Shown piece after piece: positions 31,400-39,533 of a stretch of DNA of 49,895 nucleotides. Position 1 is the stretch's first letter. The number at the start of each line of letters is the position of its first letter. Origin of the DNA: Polaromonas sp. (GTDB lineage Bacteria; Pseudomonadota; Gammaproteobacteria; Burkholderiales; Burkholderiaceae_C). Both the position numbers and the translations under genes were made by a program. Below the pieces are notes generated by a model. That model had not been told where the DNA came from and made no database searches. It saw nothing but the letters and a program-made list of their open reading frames with translations. The DNA is taken from NCBI RefSeq assembly GCF_018780625.1, contig NZ_JADMJK010000028.1:6573-56467 (forward strand). The letters are read 5' to 3'.

Positions 31400-32815
31400 T
31401 TACAGGGAGTAGTACATCTCGAACTCGATAGGGTGCGTGGCTTGGCGCAGACGCGTCACTTCGCCCATCTTCAGTTCAATGTAGGCGTCCAGCATGCTGT
31501 CGGTGAACACGCCACCCTTGGTCAGGAAGCCGCGGCCCACGTCCAGCGCGTCCAGCGCCTGGTCCAGGCTGTGGCACACGGTCGGGACCAGCGCGTCTTC
31601 CTCGGGCGGCAGATGGTACAGGTCCTTGGTGGCAGCTTCGCCCGGGTGGATCTTGTTTTCCACGCCATCGAGACCGGCCATCATCAGGGCTGCAAAGCCG
31701 AGGTAAGGGTTCATCAGTGGATCGGGGAAACGCGCTTCAATGCGGCGACCCTTGGGGTTGGCCACGTAGGGAATGCGGATCGAAGCCGAGCGGTTCTTGG
31801 CCGAATAAGCCAGCTTGACCGGTGCTTCGTAACCAGGAACCAGGCGCTTGTAGCTGTTGGTGCCGGGGTTGGTGATGGCGTTCAGGGCACGGGCGTGCTT
31901 GATGATGCCGCCGACGTAGTACAGCGCGAAATCGGACAGGCCCGCATAGCCGTCGCCGGCAAACAGGTTTTTGCCATCTTTCCAGATCGACTGGTGCACG
32001 TGCATGCCGGAGCCGTTGTCGCCAACGATGGGCTTGGGCATGAAAGTGGCGGTCTTGCCGTAGGCGTTGGCCACGTTGTGCACCACGTATTTCATCAGCT
32101 GCGTCCAGTCGGCGCGCTCTACCAGCGTGCTGAACCTGGTGCCGATCTCGTTCTGGCCGGGACCCGCAACTTCATGGTGGAACACTTCGACCGGAATGCC
32201 CAGCGATTCGAGAATCAGGGACATTTCAGCGCGCATGTCCTGCGTGCTGTCAACCGGCGGCACGGGGAAGTAGCCGCCCTTGACGGTGGGACGGTGGCCA
32301 CGGTTGCCGCCTTCGAGCTTGGCGCCCGAATTCCAGGGCGCTTCGTATTCTTCGATCTTGAAGAAGGTGCCCGACATGTCGGTGTTCCAGCGCACATCGT
32401 CAAAAATGAAGAATTCTGGCTCTGGTCCGAAGTAGGCGGTATCGCCCAGACCGGACGCTTTGAGGTAGGCCTCAGCGCGCTTGGCAATGGAGCGCGGATC
32501 GCGGTCATAGGCCTTGCCGTCGCTGGGCTCGACCACGTCGCAACTCAGCAACAGGGTCGTTTCTTCAAAGAAAGGATCGATGTTGGCGGTGTTGGGGTCA
32601 GGCATGAGTTGCATGTCGGAGGCTTCAATGCCTTTCCAGCCTGCAATCGATGAGCCGTCGAACGCATGGCCCGAAGTGAACTTGTCCTCGTCAAAATGGG
32701 ACACAGGCACGGTGACGTGCTGCTCTTTACCCCGGGTGTCGGTGAAGCGGAAGTCAACAAACTTGACTTCGTTTTCCTTGACCATTTTCATGACGTCTGC
32801 GACGGTCTTTGCCAT
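31400..32815 (-). CDS. glnA: Glutamine synthetase, type I
   Basis: 471 residues, the length of the dodecameric GSI-beta enzyme that makes glutamine from glutamate, ammonia and ATP. Motifs are [23 protein letters not shown] (metal Glu), [64 protein letters not shown] and [10 protein letters not shown]. The adenylylation tyrosine lies in [11 protein letters not shown], so activity is probably tuned by GlnE. A GGAGATTCTG site precedes the ATG. A sigma-54 type promoter (32871-32886) and NtrC-type sites (33001-33050) lie upstream. The linked ntrBC are transcribed separately, beyond a terminator and a DUF4124 gene. Confidence 0.97.
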   Translation of the reverse strand: MAKTVADVMKMVKENEVKFVDFRFTDTRGKEQHVTVPVSHFDEDKFTSGHAFDGSSIAGWKGIEASDMQLMPDPNTANIDPFFEETTLLLSCDVVEPSDGKAYDRDPRSIAKRAEAYLKASGLGDTAYFGPEPEFFIFDDVRWNTDMSGTFFKIEEYEAPWNSGAKLEGGNRGHRPTVKGGYFPVPPVDSTQDMRAEMSLILESLGIPVEVFHHEVAGPGQNEIGTRFSTLVERADWTQLMKYVVHNVANAYGKTATFMPKPIVGDNGSGMHVHQSIWKDGKNLFAGDGYAGLSDFALYYVGGIIKHARALNAITNPGTNSYKRLVPGYEAPVKLAYSAKNRSASIRIPYVANPKGRRIEARFPDPLMNPYLGFAALMMAGLDGVENKIHPGEAATKDLYHLPPEEDALVPTVCHSLDQALDALDVGRGFLTKGGVFTDSMLDAYIELKMGEVTRLRQATHPIEFEMYYSL

Positions 32816-32870
32816 CAGAATCTCCTGTTGCTGGATAGGTGGTTAAAAAATTGTCTTAGTGCACTGCCAA

Positions 32871-32886
32871 TGCACTTTTTATGCCA
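32871..32886 (-). promoter_or_regulatory. Sigma-54 (-24/-12) promoter of glnA
   Basis: On the minus strand the sequence reads TGGCATA-AAAA-GTGCA, with the required GG and GC exactly 10 bases apart (consensus TGGCACG-N4-TTGCW). It lies 56 bp before the glnA start. Paired with NtrC-type sites 115-165 bp further upstream, it matches the glnAp2 arrangement known in enteric bacteria. Confidence 0.7.
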
Positions 32887-33000
32887 AAGCCGGGCTTGCC
32901 CGATTTTTAGCTCAACGCTGGATTGTGCCGCTATTGTCGCGTGAGCTGAAGCTACTTCGGGCATTTGCCGAATACCCAAGTCAAAAAACACTCGGACCAT

Positions 33001-33050
33001 GCACCAAAAAAATGCACTTAAATATTGCACCGTTATGGTGCAATATTTAA
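33001..33050. promoter_or_regulatory. NtrC enhancer sites upstream of glnA (one perfect palindrome)
   Basis: Site 1 is TTAAATATTGCACC-GTTAT-GGTGCAATATTTAA (33018-33050), a perfect 14+14 bp palindrome whose core GCACC-N5-GGTGC is the NtrC consensus. Site 2 is a weaker GCACC-N5-AATGC at 33001-33015. Spacing is 26 bp centre to centre. The outer arm of site 1 includes the stop codon (33047-33049) of the cinA-like gene. Confidence 0.82.
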
Positions 33051-33871
33051 CGCACCAATTCAGGGCCCAAATTCAGATCAAATTCGCGCAGGCCCGCCAG
33101 CAAGGCCGCATAAGCCGGCTCTACCGCCTCCGGCGCGCCCTTCACGCCCAATTCAATATGGCGACCGTGTTCGGGGTGGTCAACACTTGGCAGGCTAAAC
33201 ACCTTGACACCTTTGAATGCATCTTCAATATCGATCATCAGCGGTGTCAGCATAGCCTCCATGGACCCCAGAACGATCACCGATTTTTCGGCGTAGGCTG
33301 ACTTTTGGTGCAAATGGGCATATCGGGTGTCCAGCAGCCATTCCAGCATGGGCCAGGCCATGACCGGAAAACCCGGCATGAAATGCAGCGCGCCCTCGCC
33401 CGCATGGCAGCTAAAGCCCGGAATCTTGTTGTAGGGGTTCGGAATGATCCGGGCGCCCACCGGAAACACACCCATGTTCAGGCGGTGAATGTTGTCGTGC
33501 CGGTCAGGCTCGTAGGCCACGCCCTGCTCCCGGGCTGTGTCCTGCATGCGCTCCCGGATCAGCGCCTCGGCCTCGGGATGCAGCGCCAGCGGCACGCCCC
33601 ACGCCTCTGCCGCGCATTGCCTGGTGTGGTCGTCGGGTGTGGCGCCGATGCCGCCGGTGGAAAAAACCACATCGCCGGTTTGACGCGCGGCGGCAAAGGC
33701 TTGCGCCAGCGTGGCGGTGATGCGGGCCGGATCGTCCCCCACATAGTGGGCGTAGCTGAGCTGCAAGCCGCGCGCACCCAGCAATTCAATGGCTTTGGGC
33801 AGGTGCTTGTCGGCGCGTTTGCCCGAAAGAATTTCGTCGCCGACGATGATGAGTCCAAAATGTGTAGTCAT
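33047..33871 (-). CDS. CinA/MoaB-like molybdopterin-binding-domain protein
   Basis: 274 residues carrying the MoCF-type domain found at the N-terminus of CinA: GLIIVGDEILSGKRADKHLPKAIELLGARGLQLSYAHYVGDDPARI, then VVFSTGGIGATPDDHTRQCAAEA. The C-terminal nicotinamide-mononucleotide deamidase domain of full CinA is absent, and the remaining 100 residues (GFSCHAGEGALHFMPGFPVMAWPMLEWLL) are the usual stand-alone extension. Such short forms are common in beta-proteobacteria, and their activity is unproven. The stop codon and last codons are shared with the NtrC enhancer of glnA, which must constrain the C-terminal sequence. Confidence 0.9.
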   Translation of the reverse strand: MTTHFGLIIVGDEILSGKRADKHLPKAIELLGARGLQLSYAHYVGDDPARITATLAQAFAAARQTGDVVFSTGGIGATPDDHTRQCAAEAWGVPLALHPEAEALIRERMQDTAREQGVAYEPDRHDNIHRLNMGVFPVGARIIPNPYNKIPGFSCHAGEGALHFMPGFPVMAWPMLEWLLDTRYAHLHQKSAYAEKSVIVLGSMEAMLTPLMIDIEDAFKGVKVFSLPSVDHPEHGRHIELGVKGAPEAVEPAYAALLAGLREFDLNLGPELVR

Positions 33872-33897
33872 GCGGGGAGTTCTTGAAGTCTAGGGTT

Positions 33898-34824
33898 TTA
33901 AAGTCTGGCATCGGGCTGCCCACCCGATGATGGCACGCCCGGTGCCTGAATCGGCAGCGCTTCAGGCACCGGCTTCATGGCCATCACGTCAACGGCATTT
34001 GATGCCATCGGGGCGGATGGGGAAACGCTATTTGTCTTGCGCAACTGCTCCAGCGCCCCCAGCGTGTAATGCGCAAACCAGAGCGACGAAAAAGCAAACA
34101 CCAGGGTATAGAGCCAGATGGCGACCGGCACCAAGATAGGGGCCATGGCGACAAACATGGCGCCCGATGCCCAGATCAGGCTGGGCACGGTGCCAAGGTA
34201 GCCACTGAGCACACCGATACCCAGCAGCGTCAGGCGATTTTCCTTGAAGATCTGACGCCGCTCTTCGATGCTTGCGTGGTCCGCCAGGGCGTCATAGGAC
34301 ATGACACGGTAGGTGAGCCAGCCCCAGATCAGGGGCGGCAAAACCAGAATCAGCGGCGGCACCAGCCACAGCGGAATCGACACCAGCAGCGCCATGATGG
34401 CCAGCAGCGTCGAGCCCAGCGACCAAAGAATGCTGGCCAGCAGGGAGCCGCCTTTTTTGCGTTCCAGCCGGGGAAACCGCCGTTCCGCCACCATGGCCAC
34501 CATGGCCGGCGTCATGAACATCGCCACAAACAGCAGCGTGGTGATCACGATCACCGGAATGGCCAGGAACAGCAGCAGTGCAGGCGCCAGCACCAGGCGC
34601 AGACTGCCCAGGCCCAGCCCGTCCAGCCAGCGGCCCATGGCGTTGACAAGCTCAAAGCTCTCCAGGCTCTCGCGCATCAACGACAGCGCGCTTTCCCAGT
34701 AAAAATACCCGAGACCCAGCGAGAGCACCCCCATGATGACCACGGGCAGCACAGACAGGGCGATCACGCGGGGATGCAGGCAGTACATCACGGCGCGCCA
34801 GAAGGAATCGAGAAGCTTGCTCAT
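33898..34824 (-). CDS. EI24/CysZ-like membrane protein
   Basis: 308 residues, about six hydrophobic segments, matching the EI24 family (which includes the sulfate permease CysZ). Seen are MSKLLDSFWRAVMYCLHPRVIALSVLPVVIMGVLSLGLGYFYWESAL, then LRLVLAPALLLFLAIPVIVITTLLFVAMFMTPAMVAMVAERRFPRL and PPLIWGWLTYRVMSYDALADHAS. The C-terminal 50 residues are soluble and proline-rich. The start is ATG 34824; a long open frame continuing upstream is a shadow of the hydroxylase gene. It lies 26 bp before the cinA-like gene, in a run of same-strand genes. Transport function is inferred from CysZ only. Confidence 0.82.
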   Translation of the reverse strand: MSKLLDSFWRAVMYCLHPRVIALSVLPVVIMGVLSLGLGYFYWESALSLMRESLESFELVNAMGRWLDGLGLGSLRLVLAPALLLFLAIPVIVITTLLFVAMFMTPAMVAMVAERRFPRLERKKGGSLLASILWSLGSTLLAIMALLVSIPLWLVPPLILVLPPLIWGWLTYRVMSYDALADHASIEERRQIFKENRLTLLGIGVLSGYLGTVPSLIWASGAMFVAMAPILVPVAIWLYTLVFAFSSLWFAHYTLGALEQLRKTNSVSPSAPMASNAVDVMAMKPVPEALPIQAPGVPSSGGQPDARL

Positions 34825-34873
34825 GACGGGAAGGATAACCCGATTGAACAGCGGACGAGCCCGACGCAGAGGC

Positions 34874-35833
34874 TCAGTCCCGGCCGGCCAGGCGCTTGAG
34901 GCCCAGCCACTGCTGGGACCAGAAACCGCGCCCATAGTCCCGCTGCTGCTCGATCTGGTCGCGCACGCCGGTGGCGTCGTAGCGCTGCTCGAAGTTGGCC
35001 GTGCCAAACAGCATGTCCCACCAGGGCAGCAGCACACCAAAGTTGTAGCCGCCCAGGGTGCTCGGGCCGTGGCTTTCGTGGCCCAGGCCAACGCTGTGGT
35101 GCAGCCGGTGAAAGCGCGGACTGACCCAGAGCCGCTCACCCACCCGGCCAAACCACAGGCGCAAGTTGGCATGCTGAAAACTTTCGCTGAGCTGGCTGAT
35201 CGCCACCAGCGCAATGAACTGCCCTGAGCCCACGCCAATCAGGATCGCCACCACCACAAAAATCAAGCTGCGCAGCACGTCGTCCAGCAGGTGATTGCGG
35301 TTGTCGGTCCACATCGTCATCTGCCGCTGCGAATGGTGCAGCGAATGCAGCGCCCAGCCCCAGTTGAGATGATGCTGCGCACGGTGGTACCAGTAATCCA
35401 CGAAATCAAACACCACCAGGTACAGCACAAAGCTCAGCAGCGCGCCATCGGTCACGCCGGGCCAGAGCTGGTCCAGGTGAAACGTGGGCAGCCCCTGCGC
35501 CCGCAACTCGCCAATGCCCGACTCCAGCCAGTTCTCGAACGTGAAGAACATGACCAGCTTGAACAGTCCCAGGCGGTGAATCAGGGTGTAGAGCACATCC
35601 ACCCGGATGGCGCGCCGGTCGGTCGTGGACTCCACGGGCCAAAGCCGTTGCAGCGGCCCGATAACCAGCAACAGGACGCCAATCTGCAGCAGCCCCATCA
35701 CCAGCCAGCCCGTGCCGGTGTAAGCCACTTCGAGCAGGTTGCCGGCCCCGAGCTCAAACGCCAGCGGCTGCACCGCGGTCTCAAACAGCCACTGCTGCGC
35801 CACGGAAAACTGGTCCTGCATCCATTCAATCAC
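34874..35833 (-). CDS. Sterol desaturase / fatty-acid hydroxylase-family membrane di-iron enzyme
   Basis: 319 residues with about four to five membrane segments and the histidine clusters that bind the di-iron centre: YWYHRAQHH, ALHSLHHSQRQM and, late, FHRLHHSVGLGHES. These match the HxxxH, HxxHH, HxxHH pattern of the family. Members hydroxylate lipids, sterols, hopanoids or carotenoids. No hopanoid or carotenoid genes are in view, so a lipid substrate is only a guess. It follows the deacetylase gene by 20 bp and precedes the EI24-like gene by 49 bp. Confidence 0.92.
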   Translation of the reverse strand: MIEWMQDQFSVAQQWLFETAVQPLAFELGAGNLLEVAYTGTGWLVMGLLQIGVLLLVIGPLQRLWPVESTTDRRAIRVDVLYTLIHRLGLFKLVMFFTFENWLESGIGELRAQGLPTFHLDQLWPGVTDGALLSFVLYLVVFDFVDYWYHRAQHHLNWGWALHSLHHSQRQMTMWTDNRNHLLDDVLRSLIFVVVAILIGVGSGQFIALVAISQLSESFQHANLRLWFGRVGERLWVSPRFHRLHHSVGLGHESHGPSTLGGYNFGVLLPWWDMLFGTANFEQRYDATGVRDQIEQQRDYGRGFWSQQWLGLKRLAGRD

Positions 35834-35853
35834 GGCGACGTCTCTTTCGGTGT

Positions 35854-36669
35854 TTATTGGCCGCGCGCGGCAATCCAGCCCTTGTAAGCCGGGTGGGCGC
35901 GCAGGGTTTCAAAGCAAAAGCCCCTGCCTTTCAGGCCCACGATCAGCGGCTCCAGCACGGCCGGCGCCCACGCATCCTTGCGCGACCAGATGCCCAGGTG
36001 GGCCAGCAGGATGTCGCCCTCGCGGATGTCTTTCAGCGCCTTGTTCAGCAAGGCTGCGTTGCTGAAGGTTTCGCTCGGCAACTCGTCGCCCAGAAAGCCC
36101 GCCGGCGACCAGCCCGCGTGAGCCCAGCCGCAGGCCCTGGCAGTAGCCAGCAGCCTGGGTGACGTTTTGCCGCCCGGCGCGCGGTACAGCGGCAGCGGCT
36201 TTTTGCCGGTGATGTCCTGCAGGCGCTGGGCGGCAAGGTCAATGTTGGCGCAGTAATTGGCCGCGTTCCAGGTCAGGTCGCGGCCCTCGTCGCTGCCGGC
36301 CGAGGGGCGGATGCGAAACGTGGGCTCGGCGCCCGGCAAATCGCCGCGCCAGTACGCGTGGTCATAGGTGTGCGACGCAAACTCGTGGCCTTCGGCGGCG
36401 CGTGCCTTCCACCAGGGGCCCCAGTGCTGGCCCAAGCTGCCATCCCCCACCCGGGTCCGCTCGTTGGCGGCAAAAAACGTCACCCTGACGTCCTGGCGCT
36501 TGAGCACGTCCGCAATCAGCGGGGCAACGTCCATGTGGCCCGTGTCGAACGTCAGGTAGAGCGGCCTGGCGCAGCTATTCTTTAAGCTATTTTGAGCCGT
36601 GGCCCATGTAGCACAGGCGAGAGAAGCTATTAAAAAAATAGCACACCGAGTTTTACTGGCGCGCCGCAT
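35854..36669 (-). CDS. Exported polysaccharide deacetylase (NodB/CE4)
   Basis: 271 residues. A signal peptide (MRRASKTRCAIFLIASLACATWATA) leads to the NodB homology domain. The first motif is PLYLTFDTGHMD (usually TFDDGP; the second Asp of the pair is Thr here). The zinc-binding motif is FASHTYDHAYW, the RAPGGKTSPRLL stretch fits motif 3, and LLAHLGIWSR fits the final LxHD-like motif. The insertions between motifs are longer than in NodB. Substrate could be peptidoglycan or an exopolysaccharide. The signal-peptide codons coincide with a hairpin repeat of the type found in intergenic regions here. Its start overlaps the preceding beta-propeller gene by 17 bp. Confidence 0.88.
   Translation of the reverse strand: MRRASKTRCAIFLIASLACATWATAQNSLKNSCARPLYLTFDTGHMDVAPLIADVLKRQDVRVTFFAANERTRVGDGSLGQHWGPWWKARAAEGHEFASHTYDHAYWRGDLPGAEPTFRIRPSAGSDEGRDLTWNAANYCANIDLAAQRLQDITGKKPLPLYRAPGGKTSPRLLATARACGWAHAGWSPAGFLGDELPSETFSNAALLNKALKDIREGDILLAHLGIWSRKDAWAPAVLEPLIVGLKGRGFCFETLRAHPAYKGWIAARGQ
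36590..36643 (-). repeat. Hairpin-repeat-like sequence inside the deacetylase signal peptide
   Basis: Minus-strand 36643-36625 reads TGCTATTTTTTTAATAGCT, a 19-base hairpin. It differs from the copy at 9539-9557 by two bases that form one compensatory pair. It encodes residues 9-15 of the deacetylase; the following bases, up to residue 27, resemble the repeat only loosely. Confidence 0.45.
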
Positions 36670-37684
36670 GGTTCAGCGTCCAGACGCCGTGCGGCGATTT
36701 ACCCACTTTGACTTGCCGCACGATCTTGCCGCTGGCAACGTCGATCACGGTGAGCTTCCTGGCCCAGCGGGAGGCCACCATGATGGTCTTGCCGTCGGCC
36801 GACACGTCCATGCAGTCCGGGCCCGAGGGCGCCAAAAAGGACGTCACGACGCTGAAGGCCTGGTAGTCGATCTTGCTGATGGTGTTGGCCACGCGGTTGC
36901 TCACATACACGTGGCGGCGATCACCAGCAGCGCGAAACGCATGCGCGCCCAGGCCGGTCGGGATTTTTTTCACCAAACGCGCAGGCTTGACCGAAACGTC
37001 ATACACCTCCACGCCGTCGCCCCCCGTAAGGCCGACCAGCAAGGTCTTGTCGTCGGGTGTGCCAAACACGTCGGCCGGCATCGTGCCGGTTTTGACGCGC
37101 CACTGCAGCGTTTGCGTGGCCAGGTCAACAGCCACCAGCTCGTCGCTGTCTTGCATGGTGGCGTAAATGGTGGTGCTTTTGCTGTCAATCCAGAGATGGC
37201 TGGGCGTTTTGCCGGTGGAAATGCGCTTGGCCAGCGTCATTTCCTTGCCGTCCCAGCGGTAGATGTCGATGTGGTTGAGCCGGTTGGCCACCGTGACGAA
37301 CCACTTCATGTCGGGCGAAAACCGCAGCTGGTACGGGTCCAGAATGCCGCGCACCGTGCGCTGCACCTCGGCCGTGCGCGGGTCGATGAAGGTCAGGGAG
37401 TCTCCCAGCGCATTGGCCACGATGACCGACTTCTCGTCGGGCGTCATGTAGAGGTGGTGCGGCTCCTTGCCCGTGGGAATGCGCCGGGTCTCGGTCCAGT
37501 CCACGGGATTGATCACGCTCACGCTGTCTTCCAGCGAATTGAGCACAAACACGGGATAGGCTGCGGCGGCCAATGCCGGGGAGGCCGGGACAGACTGCTG
37601 CGCCAGGGCCGGAGCAGCTTTCACAGCCAGCAGGCTGGCAACAACACACAGCCTGACGGCTAGAAAACGGGCAGAAACATTCAC
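36653..37684 (-). CDS. Secreted YVTN/YncE-type beta-propeller protein
   Basis: 343 residues. A signal peptide (VRLCVVASLLAVKAAPALAQ) is followed by about seven WD-like blades with the YVTN-repeat pattern: YPVFVLNSLEDSVSVINPVDWTETRRIPTGKEPHHLYMTPDEKSVIVAN, GDSLTFIDPRTAEVQRTV, HVYVSNRVANTISKID and the end KLTVIDVASGKIVRQVKVGKSPHGVW. Proteins of this type are periplasmic and often linked with redox enzymes or polysaccharide export. I chose GTG 37684, which gives a normal signal peptide; a TTG at 37711 is possible. The stop overlaps the start of the deacetylase, suggesting coupled expression and a shared envelope role. Confidence 0.85.
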   Translation of the reverse strand: MNVSARFLAVRLCVVASLLAVKAAPALAQQSVPASPALAAAAYPVFVLNSLEDSVSVINPVDWTETRRIPTGKEPHHLYMTPDEKSVIVANALGDSLTFIDPRTAEVQRTVRGILDPYQLRFSPDMKWFVTVANRLNHIDIYRWDGKEMTLAKRISTGKTPSHLWIDSKSTTIYATMQDSDELVAVDLATQTLQWRVKTGTMPADVFGTPDDKTLLVGLTGGDGVEVYDVSVKPARLVKKIPTGLGAHAFRAAGDRRHVYVSNRVANTISKIDYQAFSVVTSFLAPSGPDCMDVSADGKTIMVASRWARKLTVIDVASGKIVRQVKVGKSPHGVWTLNHAARQ

Positions 37685-37795
37685 AAGAAGCAGTCTTTCA
37701 AATATCAACAACTGAGTTTAACGGACCGCTTGAGCGCTCATATCGATAAATAACGCCCTATGACCCAAGTGGTTTACAGCGCTTAGGATGCAAGC

Positions 37796-38575
37796 ATGAA
37801 ATTTCTGGAAATAAACGGCGTCGGGCTGGAGTTGCGGCGTATTACCGGCGCCAGCCACAAGCGCCCCCTGGTTTTTTTGCATGAGGGACTCGGTTCGATC
37901 AGCTTGTGGGCCCAGCGCGGCCAGGACTGGCCGCAAGCGGTGTGCACGGCAACGGGCCGGGCGGGGCTGGTCTATTCAAGGCGCGGCTACGGGCAGTCTG
38001 AAGCCGTGCATGACGTGCGGCGCACGGGCCGGCTGCAGCCCGACTACATGCACCGCGAAGCCTGGGACGTGCTGCCCGCCTTGCTCCAGCAACTGCGCAT
38101 TGACGAGCCGGTGCTGCTGGGCCACTCCGACGGCGCCACGATTGCCCTGCTCCATGCCAGCCGGTTTGCTGTCTCAGCCTGCATCGCCATGGCGCCCCAT
38201 GTGCTGGTGGAAGACATTGCCCTTGCGTCGATTGCCCAGGCGCGCCTGGCGTTTGAAAGCGGACCACTGCGCGAGCGCCTGGCCCGCCACCACCACGATG
38301 TGGACGGCGCTTTCTGGCAATGGAACGATGTCTGGCTGTCGCCTGGCTTTCGCAGCTTTGACATCCGGCCGGAGTGCCAGCACATCCGTGCGCCCCTGCT
38401 GCTGATTCAGGGGCTGGACGACGCCTACGGCACCCTGCGTCAACTCGATGAAATTGCCCGGGCCGTGCCGCATGCGCAGCAAGTCAGGCTGGCCCGCTGC
38501 GGCCACTCGCCCTACCGAGACCAGCCCGAGGCAAGCTTGCAGGCGATCACTGAATTCCTGGAAAACTGCGCATGA
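37796..38575 (+). CDS. Alpha/beta hydrolase
   Basis: 259 residues. Core motifs are PLVFLHEGLGSISLW (an HE rather than HG oxyanion start), the YSRRGYGQSE loop, the nucleophile Ser111 in LLGHSDGATIALLHA, the likely acid in LIQGLDDAYGT and the histidine in ARCGHSPYRDQPE. The LHEGLGS...RGYG...GHSDG combination is typical of a subgroup annotated as alpha/beta hydrolases near aromatic or ester catabolism genes. No signal peptide. A single gene, divergent from the beta-propeller gene, and followed by a small hairpin (38577-38595). Confidence 0.88.
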   Translation: MKFLEINGVGLELRRITGASHKRPLVFLHEGLGSISLWAQRGQDWPQAVCTATGRAGLVYSRRGYGQSEAVHDVRRTGRLQPDYMHREAWDVLPALLQQLRIDEPVLLGHSDGATIALLHASRFAVSACIAMAPHVLVEDIALASIAQARLAFESGPLRERLARHHHDVDGAFWQWNDVWLSPGFRSFDIRPECQHIRAPLLLIQGLDDAYGTLRQLDEIARAVPHAQQVRLARCGHSPYRDQPEASLQAITEFLENCA

Positions 38576-38576
38576 C

Positions 38577-38595
38577 TGCTATATTTTTTACAGCA
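38577..38595. repeat. 19-base hairpin of the dispersed type
   Basis: TGCTATATTTTTTACAGCA starts one base after the hydrolase stop. It shares length and end bases (TGCTA ... AGC) with the hairpins at 9539, 27889 and 36625 and may act as a weak terminator. The conserved tail of the repeat is not evident here. Confidence 0.4.
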
Positions 38596-38646
38596 ATTGA
38601 CTGTTGCAAATAAAGGGCAACAGACACTTCTGAGCCCGCAATCGAA

Positions 38647-39372
38647 TCATGGCTTGGCGGCAATGAGGGCCAGGTCCTGCGCCGTCAGCCAGCGCCACTC
38701 CCCGGGCTTGAGGTCGGACGGCAACTGCAGCGCGCCAATGCGTGCGCGGTGCAAGCCCTCCACCCGGTTGCCCACGGCGGCAATCATCCGCTTGACCTGG
38801 TGGTACTTGCCTTCGGTCAGGGTCAGGCTCAGTTGCAACTCGCCCGTCTTTTCGCAGGCCGCCGCCCTGACCGGCTTGGGGTCATCATCCAGCACCACGC
38901 CCGCCAGCAGTTTTTGGATCTGCTGGTCATCCACTTCATGTTTGGCCACCACGTCATAGACCTTGGGTACATGGTGTTTGGGTGAACTCATGCGGTGAAT
39001 GAACTTGCCGTCGTCCGACAGCAGCAGCAAGCCCGTCGTGTCCTGGTCCAGCCGCCCGACCGCCTGCACGCCGGCCGCCGCGCCGCCACCGCGCTGGCGA
39101 ATCGGCGCGGGCAGCAGCGTGTAAATGCTGGGATAGGTGCTGGGCTTTTGCGAGCACTCGTACCCGGCGGGCTTGTGCAGCATCAGGTAGGCCTTTTCGT
39201 GGAACTCCCACGCTACGCCCTGCACGGCAAAGTGCAGGTCCTGCACTTCAAATTCCATAGCAGGGTCCACACACGGAACGCCGGCTACAGCCACAAAACC
39301 CTGTTGAATCAGCCCTGCGCAAACGCGCCTTGTGCCGAACCCCTGGGAGTAAAGAATATTGTCCAGATGCAT
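38647..39372 (-). CDS. rsuA: 16S rRNA pseudouridine synthase RsuA-type
   Basis: 241 residues. A short S4-like RNA-binding N-terminus (MHLDNILYSQGFGTRRVCAGLIQQGFVAV) precedes the RsuA/RluB catalytic domain. That domain shows YLMLHKPAGYECSQ, the catalytic Asp in VGRLDQDTTGLLLLSDDG, and LTEGKYHQVKRMIAAVGNRVEGLHRARIG. The closing FxL/GEWRWL region is normal. It isomerises a single uridine (U516 in E. coli numbering) of 16S rRNA. The start at 39372 (MHLDNIL) fits the family; an open frame to 39444 extends into the leader without support. The N-terminal S4 domain is somewhat divergent, so a related RluE/RluB role remains possible. Confidence 0.88.
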   Translation of the reverse strand: MHLDNILYSQGFGTRRVCAGLIQQGFVAVAGVPCVDPAMEFEVQDLHFAVQGVAWEFHEKAYLMLHKPAGYECSQKPSTYPSIYTLLPAPIRQRGGGAAAGVQAVGRLDQDTTGLLLLSDDGKFIHRMSSPKHHVPKVYDVVAKHEVDDQQIQKLLAGVVLDDDPKPVRAAACEKTGELQLSLTLTEGKYHQVKRMIAAVGNRVEGLHRARIGALQLPSDLKPGEWRWLTAQDLALIAAKP

Positions 39373-39473
39373 GCTTACCATCCGCCTATTGTCGCCCACG
39401 ACCCTTTGGGCTGCAGACCAGAGAGCCGCGCTACAAATCAACAAGAAAAACCCACATTACGTGAAAAATTACC

Positions 39474-39502
39474 ATTGATTTACAAATTGATCCCGGTATA
39501 TT
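39474..39502 (+). promoter_or_regulatory. Sigma-70-type promoter before the DUF2726 gene
   Basis: TTGATT (39474-39479) and TATATT (39497-39502) are separated by 17 bases in an AT-rich patch. Predicted transcription starts near 39509, so translation should start at the TTG at 39534, not the TTG at 39501 inside the -10 box. Confidence 0.55.
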
Positions 39503-39533
39503 GGAAACAAATTGTGTCTTTGGGAGTGCACTT

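Noticed and set aside
32888-32908. Small hairpin CGGGC-TT-GCCCG followed by T-run
   Set aside because: It points in the plus direction, where no gene ends; the short 5-bp stem between the glnA promoter and enhancer is probably chance.
33898-35238. Long version (446 codons) of the EI24-like gene
   Set aside because: The first 138 codons are a shadow of the hydroxylase gene; the family start is MSKLLDSF at 34824.
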